NCBI RefSeq assembly: GCF_021390435.2
Contig: NZ_JAJVCN010000001.1
Span: 2,046,001 to 2,110,000 of the forward strand
Length of the DNA: 64,000 nucleotides
Direction: 5' to 3'
From: Kibdelosporangium philippinense
GTDB lineage: Bacteria > Actinomycetota > Actinomycetes > Mycobacteriales > Pseudonocardiaceae
The notes beneath the pieces are model-generated. The model searched no databases. It had not been told where the DNA came from and saw nothing but the letters and a program-made list of their open reading frames with translations. How positions within the stretch are numbered: position 1 is the first letter of the stretch; each line of letters starts with the position of its first letter. Shown here in pieces: positions 1-8,658 of this stretch. The translations under genes were made by a program, and so were the position numbers.

Positions 1-109
1 TTCGTGGCGTTGAACGCCGTCAAGGTGACCTTCACGGCATCACCTTGGGCAACAGGTGTGACAGGTGTGACTCAGGTGGCGATTGGTCGTCCATTGTGGA
101 CAGGCCGGA
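1..109. repeat. Dispersed intergenic repeat, copy A (left edge cut by window)
   Basis: These bases match 47855-47973 almost base for base over the first 40 positions. The match then continues, with a few substitutions and a short indel, through the shared CGTCCATTGTGGACAG segment. The copy includes the palindrome GGCGTTGAACGCC at 6-18. Short open frames run through both copies, but I regard them as accidental. The element probably continues left of the window. Confidence 0.8.
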
Positions 110-239
110 ATCGGCGCGAGTACGCGCGTTTGTCGCCCCTGCGAGTTTGACGACGTCAAGCAAGCATGGGGTGGGCTGTGCGGAGCTGGCAATCGTTACC
201 TTGAACGGTGGCCGGAGTGGTTCCGGCCACCGTTGGCTG

Positions 240-971
240 CTACCAGCGTTCTATTTGGACTGTGCGCCCGTTCAAGGGTTGCGTCTCGCGCGCGTTGCCG
301 TGCGGGAACAGCTTCTGGAACCGGCGGATTGTGTTGATGGTGACGGTCTTTTCCTTGGTGATGAACCATTGCACGCCTTCGGCGAAGGGTGCGGTGGTCA
401 GCGAACCGTCATATCGCGCGGTTGTTCGATCTTCCGGCAGCAGCGTGTTCAGGTCGAATGCCGGGACGTGGACGGATTTGCCGCATTCGGGGGCGAACTT
501 GGCGAGCACTTTGTCCACTGCCGATGCTGGGCCCGGCACCAGGGGCACGCCGATGACCAGCAGCTTCCCGGCCGCACTGCTGTGCACGAGGTGCATCTCG
601 AGTGGCGCGTGCCTGCCCTCGAACTTGTGCTCCGACGGGGTGTGGAAGTGGAACTGCACAAGGTCGTAGCGGGTTCCGGCGAGCGTCACGTGTCCGCTGC
701 CCCGTGCGACCGTGCCTTCTTCGGTTTCTTCGTGGTGCCGGGTCGTGCAGCCGGTTGGGCTGTCGGCGTCCTTGCGGATGTACTCGATCTCGACCTCGGA
801 GCGGCCATAGGAGATCCGGAGCCGGGGGAGGCTCGGGTCGACTCGGATGGACCTGCGCGTGATGTCGATCGGGCTCTGCCGCGGTAACTGAGATTGTGCG
901 ACGGGGGCACTCAACATGGCCGTGGCCACGGACAACGGTCCGAGGGCGATGACAGCGCGTCTGCTCACCAT
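240..971 (-). CDS. Secreted alpha-class carbonic anhydrase
   Basis: Interconverts CO2 and bicarbonate using zinc. The 243-residue protein opens with a twin-arginine-like leader (SRRAVIA, then a hydrophobic run; probable cleavage near residue 27), so export, possibly by Tat, is likely. Family motifs are in order: QSPIDI at 32-37, the zinc-binding QFHFHTPSEH at 106-115 (His108 and His110), EMHLVH at 125-130 (third His at 127), and a C-terminal PLNGR. The length is normal for bacterial alpha enzymes. It stands alone on its strand. The insertion sequence begins 145 bp upstream of its start codon, so the promoter region is intact but short. That gap holds CATAC at 996-1000 followed by GTATAC at 1002-1007, part of a possible promoter or operator. 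No strong ribosome binding site is visible. Confidence 0.93.
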   Translation of the reverse strand: MVSRRAVIALGPLSVATAMLSAPVAQSQLPRQSPIDITRRSIRVDPSLPRLRISYGRSEVEIEYIRKDADSPTGCTTRHHEETEEGTVARGSGHVTLAGTRYDLVQFHFHTPSEHKFEGRHAPLEMHLVHSSAAGKLLVIGVPLVPGPASAVDKVLAKFAPECGKSVHVPAFDLNTLLPEDRTTARYDGSLTTAPFAEGVQWFITKEKTVTINTIRRFQKLFPHGNARETQPLNGRTVQIERW

Positions 972-1116
972 GCCGCTAGATCATTCAGAAGACACCATAC
1001 TGTATACAACCTACGAAAGTTGGTATTCGGACATATGTGGACCGATGGGTAGCGGGACTAGGGGAGCGTGGCGCGGACGAAAGAACGGTGGGTGGTGGCT
1101 AAGGTGCGGGCAGGGG

Positions 1117-2750
1117 TCGTGAGTGTTTTCGCCGGTTCTAACCGGCCTGGTGTTTTAACGTTCCGGGTGGTTGATCTTTGACATGGAGGCGGCCACCGCT
1201 CGATGATCTTGGTTCCTTCCACAGAACTTTGATCACGAAAGCGGTGGCCGTGTCTGGCAGTGTGCCTGATGGATCCCTTGTAGGCCAACTCCGGCGGCTG
1301 CGGCGGTTCCGCCGGGCGGTGTATGAGTCGTTCACGAGGTGGCCGGATGTGTTGTTCGAGATGGTGGACGCGTTGTTGTGTCATCCGGGCCGGTTGGAGT
1401 CGTTGCCGTATCTAAGCTTGGAGCCGGTGTTGCGGCGTGGGCATGGCAGTGTGTATGCCGCGTTGGATCGGGGCCGGATCGACGCCGCGGTGTTGGCGGG
1501 TGTGTTGGCGGGTGTGGTGGATCGGTCCTCGGGGCTGGTGTTCGCGTTGGATTGTTCGCAGTGGCCGCGTCCGGATGCGCCGACCAGCCCGGACCGGACG
1601 TTGAACTACGACGCGGGCAAGGATGTTGGCGGTGGCAGCGGGGTGGTGACTCCGGGCTGGTGGTTTCAGTGGCTGGCCGCGACCGGGACGAGCGGTTCGT
1701 CGTGGGCGTCGCCGGTGGCGGTGGCGCGTATCGCGGTGGGTGAGAACCACAATGTGGTTGCTGTCGGGCAGATCGAGGCGTTGCTGAAGCAGGTGGCTGC
1801 CGACCGGGACCCGGACGGTGGTGATGATGGTGGTGGTCTGGTTCCGATTGTGTGTGCTGACGGGGACTACAGCCCGGTGTATCTGGGTGGCCGGTTGACC
1901 GGCGAGCGGGTGCAGATCGTGGTCCGGTTGCGTAAGGACGCGGTGGTGATGGCCGATCCGCCGCCGCGGGAACCAGGCACGATCGGGCGGCCGCGAGTGC
2001 ACGGGCCAAAGATGAAACTGTCCGATCGCCGTAGCTGGCGTGACCCGGACGAATACCTCGCGGTGCCCGCCGAGCCTGGGCGGGCCGCGGTGAGTGTGTC
2101 GGTGTGGCATGGGATGCACCCGCGTGCCTCGGAATCGGCGGCACTGCGGGAACCTGGCTACCGGCCCGGGTACTCCCGCCCGGTGACCCGGGGCAGTGTG
2201 GTCTGGGTGTGTTCGGCCGACCCGGCGTACCCGCCGATGTGGTTGTTCTGGACCGGGCCTGAGGGCTCGTTCGATCTTGACCGGGTGTGGCGGGCGTATC
2301 TGCGCCGTTACGGCATCGAGCACCTCTTCCGGTTCCTCAAGCAATACCTGGCTTGGACCCGCCCTCGAGTGCGTGGCCCCGAGCAAGCCGAGCGGTGGAG
2401 TTGGCTGGTGGCTGTGGCTTATGTTCACCTGGTCCTGGCGCGTGGGCTCATCGCCGATCAGCGACTGTCCTGGGAACGACGCCGGGGACCGCTCAGCCCG
2501 CTACGGGTCAAACGCGGGTTTCGTGGGCTTCACCCGCGCCTGGGATCTCCGGCGAAACCGCGAAAACCTTCACGGCCCGGTCCGGGCCGCCCGACAGGGC
2601 GTACATCCATCCCCGCGACGCGGCATCGCATCGTCCGTCCAGTGACAAAAACCTAAACCCAGCAACGAAAGCAGGGCCGCCGCTCCGCGACGGCCCTGCC
2701 CACCATGCCCTCACAACGTTAAAACACCAGACCGGCCAAAACACTCACGA
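1117..2750 (+). mobile_element. Complete IS4-superfamily insertion sequence with long imperfect terminal inverted repeats
   Basis: The two ends match in inverted orientation. The left end starts TCGTGAGTGTTTTCGCCGG at 1117; the reverse complement of the right end (2750 leftward) starts TCGTGAGTGTTTTGGCCGG. Both then continue into CTGGTGTTTTAACGTT (left 1147-1162, right 2715-2730). The left end carries about 10 extra bases between the two blocks, which form a small palindrome (GCCGGTTCTAACCGGC). One transposase gene fills the interior. I cannot see a clear target-site duplication in the flanks. The element sits between the carbonic anhydrase promoter and the 3' end of the RHS gene. Confidence 0.9.
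1178..2656 (+). CDS. DDE transposase of the insertion sequence (IS4 superfamily)
   Basis: Catalyses transposition of the surrounding element. The strongest evidence is a perfect YREK signature, Y-x2-R-x3-E-x6-K, in YLRRYGIEHLFRFLK (bases about 2297-2341), which defines the IS4 superfamily and supplies the catalytic Glu. Likely partner acidic residues are in FALDCSQW and in VCADGDY. The reading frame is intact, so the element may be active. The longest frame uses TTG at 1178 (492 residues). GTG at 1244 or 1250 would give a start nearer to VSGSVPDG, where I would expect homologues to begin; no ribosome binding site decides between them. The basic, proline-rich tail is typical of actinomycete transposases. 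Confidence 0.9.
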   Translation: MTWRRPPLDDLGSFHRTLITKAVAVSGSVPDGSLVGQLRRLRRFRRAVYESFTRWPDVLFEMVDALLCHPGRLESLPYLSLEPVLRRGHGSVYAALDRGRIDAAVLAGVLAGVVDRSSGLVFALDCSQWPRPDAPTSPDRTLNYDAGKDVGGGSGVVTPGWWFQWLAATGTSGSSWASPVAVARIAVGENHNVVAVGQIEALLKQVAADRDPDGGDDGGGLVPIVCADGDYSPVYLGGRLTGERVQIVVRLRKDAVVMADPPPREPGTIGRPRVHGPKMKLSDRRSWRDPDEYLAVPAEPGRAAVSVSVWHGMHPRASESAALREPGYRPGYSRPVTRGSVVWVCSADPAYPPMWLFWTGPEGSFDLDRVWRAYLRRYGIEHLFRFLKQYLAWTRPRVRGPEQAERWSWLVAVAYVHLVLARGLIADQRLSWERRRGPLSPLRVKRGFRGLHPRLGSPAKPRKPSRPGPGRPTGRTSIPATRHRIVRPVTKT

Positions 2751-2806
2751 TGGCTTGACCTCGCCTGCGCGGTGCGGGCGGCCGAAACCGCCCGCACCGC
2801 CCGGGG

Positions 2807-5800
2807 TCACTCCCGCACCCAGGAATGTTCGAACCCGGTGGTCAGCGACCAGCCGATCTTCTTGCCCTTCCAGTCCATCTCCAACTGGTGCGCACCCTTG
2901 CGGTTCCACTCGGCGATGGCCGTGCCACCGCCCCATGTCGTGTTGTCCGTGATGAACAGCCACGGCATCGTCTTGGCGGGTTTGAGCATCTCCTTCTTCC
3001 CGTCGACCTCCATCTCGGCGGGTTCGTCGCAGTCCTCCCAGTCGAAGCAGATCCAGTGTCTGCGGTCGGGGCTCAGCCCGATGATGCTGCGCGACATGGA
3101 TCCGTCGAGGCCGAAGAAACTGCCCTCGGCGAACAGCGCAGGTCCGGACGCGCCGTCCATGTCCGTCTCGCCCTCGGCGTACTTGACCGAGCTCGACCAG
3201 GAGACGCCTGTGGTGAAGCCGAACCCGATCTTCCAGCCGTCCGAAATCGCCCCGGACGAGTCGACGCAGGTCTCGACACCGATCACGACGCCTTCACCGC
3301 CAGCGAGTGAGTTGCAGGCGAACAGCAGCCCGCCACCCGGTGCGAACGGCGGCGGCGTGATGCCGGTCTTCTCGGCCGCCTCCTTGAGCTTCTGCTGCTG
3401 GAGGTCCTTGATCACGATGGCTTTCCGCTGGCCGTTCTCCAGTTCGTTCACCGCGACCATGCACTCGATGTTGTTGTCCTCCATGGTCGCCTGACGGACA
3501 GGAACGCCGCCGCACACTGTGTCGCGCACGTACGACTCGATTTCGACCTGCCAGAACGTGATGTCCTCCTGATCCTTGCGGGACACCAGCGACGGCTTGT
3601 ACGGCGCCGTGTTTCGCCCGCCCTTTGTCGTGGACGGGGTCACGGTCGGCGCAGGCGAGTTCGACGGTGGCGGTGTCGAGGACTGCGGCCCGCCGGAGGT
3701 GGCGAAGGAACACGGACCGTCGTCCATACACCGCATCGGCAGCAGCCCGGATGGGTCGCTCATCGTGACCGGGCTGTTGTTGCTGTACGTGTACCCGTTG
3801 AGCTGCTGTGGATCCCCGATCGCCAGCACGGGGTCCACCGAGATGAACCGGCCGGTGTCCGGGTCGTACTCCCGTGCGCCCAGATGAGTCAGCCCGGTAC
3901 CCGTGTCCTGTGAACCGCCGAGGAACCCGCGGTTGCCCGGGAACGTCGTCGCCGCACCACGTGGACCACCGAACGGCAGCTGACGCCGCTTGGTGACCGC
4001 CATGGTCCCAGAATCCACCGCTGTCTGAGCCGTGCTCTGGTGGTCGTAGGCCAGCCAGGTCAGCGATCCCCGTCCCTGGCGCATCGCAACCATGTTGCCA
4101 CCGTGGGTGTAGTAGCGCGTGACCGTTGGGTTGCCACCGGCCGCTGGCAGGTGCAGCTCCTGTGCGCCCAGGTACAGCGTGGTGCCGGTTGCGTCACGCC
4201 GGATCAGCCTGCTGCCGCTCGGGTCGTACACGAACGAGGTTTCCTTGTTTCCCTTCTTGACCGACGCAAGCTTGCCCTCCTCGTCCCAGGTGAACGTCTC
4301 CGCGACGCCAGTCGTGGTCCGTGTGGCGAGCTGCCCAGCGGCCGTGTAGGTGTACGCGGTGCTACCGGACGGCCCGCTCACGGAACCGATGGCGTGGGCG
4401 TGCCCTGGCACCTGACCTGTGTAGGTACGGACGACGTCACCCGAGGCAGCGTGCTGCGTGTCGGTCACCCGGTTGCCGGACTTGTCATAGGTGAAGGACT
4501 GCCAGTACGGCGCCGGTCCGGACAGACCCTCGACCGACGGGTTGGCGTCACACGCCGAGGCAGGCGTCCACGCTTCGGTGACCCGCTGCAGGCCGTCGGT
4601 ACGGAAGCACTGCACGTCACCGCTGAACTTGTCCGCGATGGACGTGATGGTTCCGGCCGGGGTGTATACGTAGTGCACGTCGGACTGCATTGGCGACGGC
4701 GCTTCGGCATCCACAATGGACCGTTTGAGGCCACGGTCGTGCTCGTCGTAGTACTGCGTCAGCCAGACGCGTTTCGTACCGGAGCCAAGCGTCAGCCTGC
4801 TCGTCTCGCCATAGCGGGTGAAGTCGGTCGCCGACACCAGCGGCACGTCCGGGCCGTCGAAACCACCCTGGCTGGCGACCAGCGGCCCGAGCTCGTGATA
4901 CGTGAAGTCGACCGTCTCCGCGGGCAGCTCACCGGCCGCCGGGTAGGACTGGTTGGAGATGCTCCCGTTGGGGTTGTAGCCGGTGTAGCTGTTGTACGTG
5001 CCGGCAAGCAGGCCTTCCTGTGCCGGGATGACCATCGAGGTGCCGGTCGGCTGGTAAGCCGCGTTGTAGCTGAGCACCTTGCCGATGTACGCCTTCCCGT
5101 CGATGAACGAGGTCGACGAAGCAGGCTTCCCGAGGCCCTTCTTCACCGTGTCGTACGTCCACTCAGCCAGCTTCGTGCCGGTGGTCGAGCCCGCGAACTT
5201 GGCCGTCTGACGGCCAAGGTTGTCGTAGGTGTACGCGATCACCTCGCCCCGCGCGTCCTGTGCGGTGAGCAGCTGCCCTGCCGGGTCGTACGTCTTGGTG
5301 GTCCGCCCGCTGTCCGGGTCGTCGCCGCTGATCTGACGGCCAAGGAAGTCGTACTCGAACCGCCACACCGCCCCAGCGGGATCCGTGATCGTCTCGGTCT
5401 TTCCTGCCTTTGTGTACGTGTACTTCGTGGCGTCGAAGCCACCTTCCGGCTTCGGGCCGTGGTACTGCCTCAGCTCGATCGTCTGCCCGCGGGCGTCGGC
5501 GATCGTCGACGTCGGCGTGCCACCGAGCGGCGGAGTGACGTCCACCCGGTCGCCGAAGTACGCCGTCGTGGTCCGGTGCTTCTCGAACGCGCCGCCGAAG
5601 TAGATCGACGCGTCAGCGCGGCCCGCTCCGTCGAAATGCGCCCGAGTGTGCCCCGGAATGTCCACATCGGACGCGAGCTGTAGCTCGTTGTCGACGGGCT
5701 TGTCGTTGTAATACGGCTGGGTGTTCTTCCACGCACGGCCCTGCGAGTCGTAGCGCGTGTCGGTCAGCAGTCGCCCGCCGCCGAAGGCAGGCGCCTGCAC

Positions 5801-8644
5801 CTGCCGCCCGCGCAGCAGCCCGTCGTAAAGCGTGGTCGTGCTGATCTCGGCACCTGTCGGGCCGATTCCGGTCGAGGTGACCACAGTCGGCTTGTCGTTG
5901 CGTACCAGGTAGGCCGTGCGGATGAACGGCACGTTCGGATGGGCTGCCTTGGTCCAGGTCGGCGTCCATGCCGCGACCGCTCGACCGAGCGCGTCGTAGG
6001 CCGTCTCGGCCACACGCGAGTTCGGATCGCTGTTGTGTATCGCCACGCCCCATGCCGGTTCGAACGTCGTTGTCGTGACCAAGCCTCCGGGCGCGGCATC
6101 GATGGGCGGAGTAGTGACCACGGTTTTGGTAACTGGGCCGCCGAGCTCGGGCGTGTACGCGGTCTTCGTCGTACGCCCAAGCGTGTCGGTGCTGGATGTG
6201 GTCCGCCCGTGCTTGTCGTAGACCGTGGTCCCGGTCGTGAAGTAGACCGGACCAGCCGCTGGTCGCTCCTTGGCGGTCTCCGTCTTGACCACGTTGCCGT
6301 GCTCGTCGTATGTCATCTTGCCGTCCGACAACGCATCCCGCGGATACTCCGCGTCAGCTCCACAGTGGACAAGATCTATCCATACGCGACCGACCAGGTT
6401 CATCAGCCAGGCGGCATCGTTGCGCGCGTACTCCATGTGACTGCAGCGATCGTCGGCCGCGGTGTCGATGTCACCGAGGTCGTTCACCTTGGTCACCAGG
6501 CCGAGATCGTCGTACGTGGTCTCGGTACGCGTCTGCCGCCAGCCAGTGCCCAGCGGGGTGTACCTGCGCTCGACACCGGTTTGCACCCGGTAGGCCTTGA
6601 ACGGGCCGCGCGTCGCGAGCGGACCCTGCACCGCGGGCTCGGTGATCGTCTTGCTCACGCGCGGCGGATCCGGCTGGTCCGACGGCCCTTCTCGCTCGAA
6701 CGCCGAGCTCTCGAAACCGAAACCGGACAGCCAGTCGGAGTCGGTACGTACGCCGCCCTCGGAGTCGGTCACCGACGCCTGCCGTGTGCCCGAGGGCATG
6801 CGGTCACCGTCCATGCCGCGGTAGAACCGTTGCTCGGTCATGGTCGTCGGGCCTGCTGGGTCGTCCGCGGCGCCCTTGCGGACCCGGACGCGGCCGAAGC
6901 CGCGGAACTCGTTGTACGTCCGTTTGTCGTCCTTGGTGAACTCCGAGGTGTCCCAGTGCCAGGCCGCTCCATCGAGGTACTCGTACTGGGTGATTTCCTC
7001 AGGGAACGTCGATATCGGCTGGCCGTCCAGGTGCAGGCGATCCGTTCGGATCACCGACGTGACCACGTACTTGTGGAAATAGTCGAGGCGCTCGGCGTGG
7101 TTGCGTTTCGCCCACCGCACCGGGAAACACCGCTTGGTGTTGGTCTCCGGGTTCGCGGGCATGTTCCCCGGCGCGCACTCCGAGGCGTACGAAATCGCCG
7201 TGACCCCACCGGTTTCGGACACGATACCCGTGATGCGGTAACGCATCAGCGGCGACGCGCCGTCCTCCGGCGTGATCACCCGGTTGTACATCGGCGTGCC
7301 CTTGAACGTCACCGCGGGCATCTCGATCGAGCCACCGACCAGGCCGGTGTGCTTGATTCCCTTGAGCCACAACGCGGCTTTCTCGCCGTCACCGGGATCG
7401 GGGTACTGCTGGTCGAGGTCCCAGCGGTCGACATCGGTGAAACCGTTGCCGCGCCACACCTTCGTGGTCACCGACGCCAGCCGCTGGGTGGTCCAGAACG
7501 ACGGCGAGGGCTTGTCCGTGCAGGTCGTCTGGTCGCACTTGGCATCCCATGGCACGTCCGGCCAGTTGCCAGGTGCCTCGGGACGGCAGTCACTGCCAGG
7601 CACACACCGGTCGGCGGTCGTGAACACCACTTGACCCGACGGTTGCGGGGCATCCGGGCGCACGCCGTAGTCGATGCGGGCCAGGCGCCCGTCGCGCACG
7701 TACGACACGGCGTTGTCCTTGCCGTTGAAGCCATAGGAGTTCGTGTCGGTGTTGTAGTAGTACCGCATCTCGTTGCCATTGCGGTCCACCACTTTGGTCA
7801 GATTCCATCGCCATGCCTGCGTGCACGACGACGCGTCGAACGAAGCGCCGTGGCACGGCTCGCCGGAGTCGTCGCCGAACACTGGCACTGTCCACGTCGA
7901 GTTCGTATCTGACCCGAAGAAGTACTGGGTCCCGTCGACGGTCGTGATTTTCCAGTGCTCGCCGTTGTTGTCGCCGTTTTGCGCATTGGGCAGCTGCTCG
8001 ATCCGTGACCCGTCGTCGTTACGCGGGCGCCACTTCCCGGTCGCGTCGTCGCGGATCAGCATCCCGCCCGCGCCGCCGTAGGACGCCGTGGCGTTGTCGC
8101 TACGCCAGCACAGGTCGGCCACGGTCGGTTTCGCGTCGCCCTCGGTGTCCGCCGAGCACGGCCCGTAGGACCGCTCGACGAACCCCGCGGACAACGACCA
8201 ACCCTCGCCGATCCAGCCTGGCTGGTTGTTGGTCACCGTCGTCCGGCCGTCCACAGTGGACGACCGGTACGACAGTGCCAGGTTCGGCACGAGCCCACCC
8301 GGTGCGGGCGGCACCCGCAACGGGTAGGACCAGGTGAAGTCGCCGGTGTGCGGCGACACCGCCCAGCTCGCCGACGGCGAAAGCGGTGTTGCGGTTGCCA
8401 AACCCGACCCCTCAGTCGCGGGTTTGACGGCCTGGTTGCCGGACAGCGCTTGCGTTGAGGCCTGGTCCGCTCCGATGGCCCGCAACGACGGGCTCGTCAC
8501 CGGCACGGACGGGACGTTGACCAGTTGGGTCGACGGTTCGCCGGCCCATGCCTCTGGCGCGACCACGCCCATGATCAGTCCCGCGATCAGCTGCACGGTG
8601 ATGACGAGGCTGAACCCACGCCGAGATCTCGATCTGTTTCTCAC
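2807..8644 (-). CDS. Giant secreted RHS/YD-repeat protein with a variable C-terminal tail
   Basis: The 1945-residue product has an export signal (basic RNRSRSRR, hydrophobic run, AWA cleavage site near residue 34). Next comes a SpvB/TcdB-like N-terminal region (GDFTWSYPLRVPP, LALSYRSS, PGWIGEGWSLS). A long array of YD/RHS repeats follows (YDALGR, YDKHGR, YDNLGR, YDFLGR and others). The RHS core ends in the usual way, with GYTYSNNSPV then SDPSGL. The last roughly 310 residues (about 2807-3740) are a different domain, joined by a Pro/Ser/Thr linker, that I do not recognise. In polymorphic-toxin RHS proteins this position carries the toxin. The GTG start at 8644 has an AAGGGGA ribosome binding site and lies 14 bp behind the LamG gene, so the two are probably co-transcribed. 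No immunity-like gene follows: the insertion sequence begins 56 bp past the stop. Confidence 0.92.
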   Translation of the reverse strand: MRNRSRSRRGFSLVITVQLIAGLIMGVVAPEAWAGEPSTQLVNVPSVPVTSPSLRAIGADQASTQALSGNQAVKPATEGSGLATATPLSPSASWAVSPHTGDFTWSYPLRVPPAPGGLVPNLALSYRSSTVDGRTTVTNNQPGWIGEGWSLSAGFVERSYGPCSADTEGDAKPTVADLCWRSDNATASYGGAGGMLIRDDATGKWRPRNDDGSRIEQLPNAQNGDNNGEHWKITTVDGTQYFFGSDTNSTWTVPVFGDDSGEPCHGASFDASSCTQAWRWNLTKVVDRNGNEMRYYYNTDTNSYGFNGKDNAVSYVRDGRLARIDYGVRPDAPQPSGQVVFTTADRCVPGSDCRPEAPGNWPDVPWDAKCDQTTCTDKPSPSFWTTQRLASVTTKVWRGNGFTDVDRWDLDQQYPDPGDGEKAALWLKGIKHTGLVGGSIEMPAVTFKGTPMYNRVITPEDGASPLMRYRITGIVSETGGVTAISYASECAPGNMPANPETNTKRCFPVRWAKRNHAERLDYFHKYVVTSVIRTDRLHLDGQPISTFPEEITQYEYLDGAAWHWDTSEFTKDDKRTYNEFRGFGRVRVRKGAADDPAGPTTMTEQRFYRGMDGDRMPSGTRQASVTDSEGGVRTDSDWLSGFGFESSAFEREGPSDQPDPPRVSKTITEPAVQGPLATRGPFKAYRVQTGVERRYTPLGTGWRQTRTETTYDDLGLVTKVNDLGDIDTAADDRCSHMEYARNDAAWLMNLVGRVWIDLVHCGADAEYPRDALSDGKMTYDEHGNVVKTETAKERPAAGPVYFTTGTTVYDKHGRTTSSTDTLGRTTKTAYTPELGGPVTKTVVTTPPIDAAPGGLVTTTTFEPAWGVAIHNSDPNSRVAETAYDALGRAVAAWTPTWTKAAHPNVPFIRTAYLVRNDKPTVVTSTGIGPTGAEISTTTLYDGLLRGRQVQAPAFGGGRLLTDTRYDSQGRAWKNTQPYYNDKPVDNELQLASDVDIPGHTRAHFDGAGRADASIYFGGAFEKHRTTTAYFGDRVDVTPPLGGTPTSTIADARGQTIELRQYHGPKPEGGFDATKYTYTKAGKTETITDPAGAVWRFEYDFLGRQISGDDPDSGRTTKTYDPAGQLLTAQDARGEVIAYTYDNLGRQTAKFAGSTTGTKLAEWTYDTVKKGLGKPASSTSFIDGKAYIGKVLSYNAAYQPTGTSMVIPAQEGLLAGTYNSYTGYNPNGSISNQSYPAAGELPAETVDFTYHELGPLVASQGGFDGPDVPLVSATDFTRYGETSRLTLGSGTKRVWLTQYYDEHDRGLKRSIVDAEAPSPMQSDVHYVYTPAGTITSIADKFSGDVQCFRTDGLQRVTEAWTPASACDANPSVEGLSGPAPYWQSFTYDKSGNRVTDTQHAASGDVVRTYTGQVPGHAHAIGSVSGPSGSTAYTYTAAGQLATRTTTGVAETFTWDEEGKLASVKKGNKETSFVYDPSGSRLIRRDATGTTLYLGAQELHLPAAGGNPTVTRYYTHGGNMVAMRQGRGSLTWLAYDHQSTAQTAVDSGTMAVTKRRQLPFGGPRGAATTFPGNRGFLGGSQDTGTGLTHLGAREYDPDTGRFISVDPVLAIGDPQQLNGYTYSNNSPVTMSDPSGLLPMRCMDDGPCSFATSGGPQSSTPPPSNSPAPTVTPSTTKGGRNTAPYKPSLVSRKDQEDITFWQVEIESYVRDTVCGGVPVRQATMEDNNIECMVAVNELENGQRKAIVIKDLQQQKLKEAAEKTGITPPPFAPGGGLLFACNSLAGGEGVVIGVETCVDSSGAISDGWKIGFGFTTGVSWSSSVKYAEGETDMDGASGPALFAEGSFFGLDGSMSRSIIGLSPDRRHWICFDWEDCDEPAEMEVDGKKEMLKPAKTMPWLFITDNTTWGGGTAIAEWNRKGAHQLEMDWKGKKIGWSLTTGFEHSWVRE

Positions 8645-8658
8645 GGTTTCCCCTTGGT

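Noticed and set aside
45..887. Plus-strand frame of 280 codons opposite the carbonic anhydrase
   Set aside because: The minus-strand product has all zinc ligands and a signal peptide; the plus-strand one has no recognisable pattern.
4040..7912. Long plus-strand frames opposite the RHS gene
   Set aside because: Antisense shadows: low-complexity Arg/Val/Gly composition, no motifs, no ribosome binding sites.
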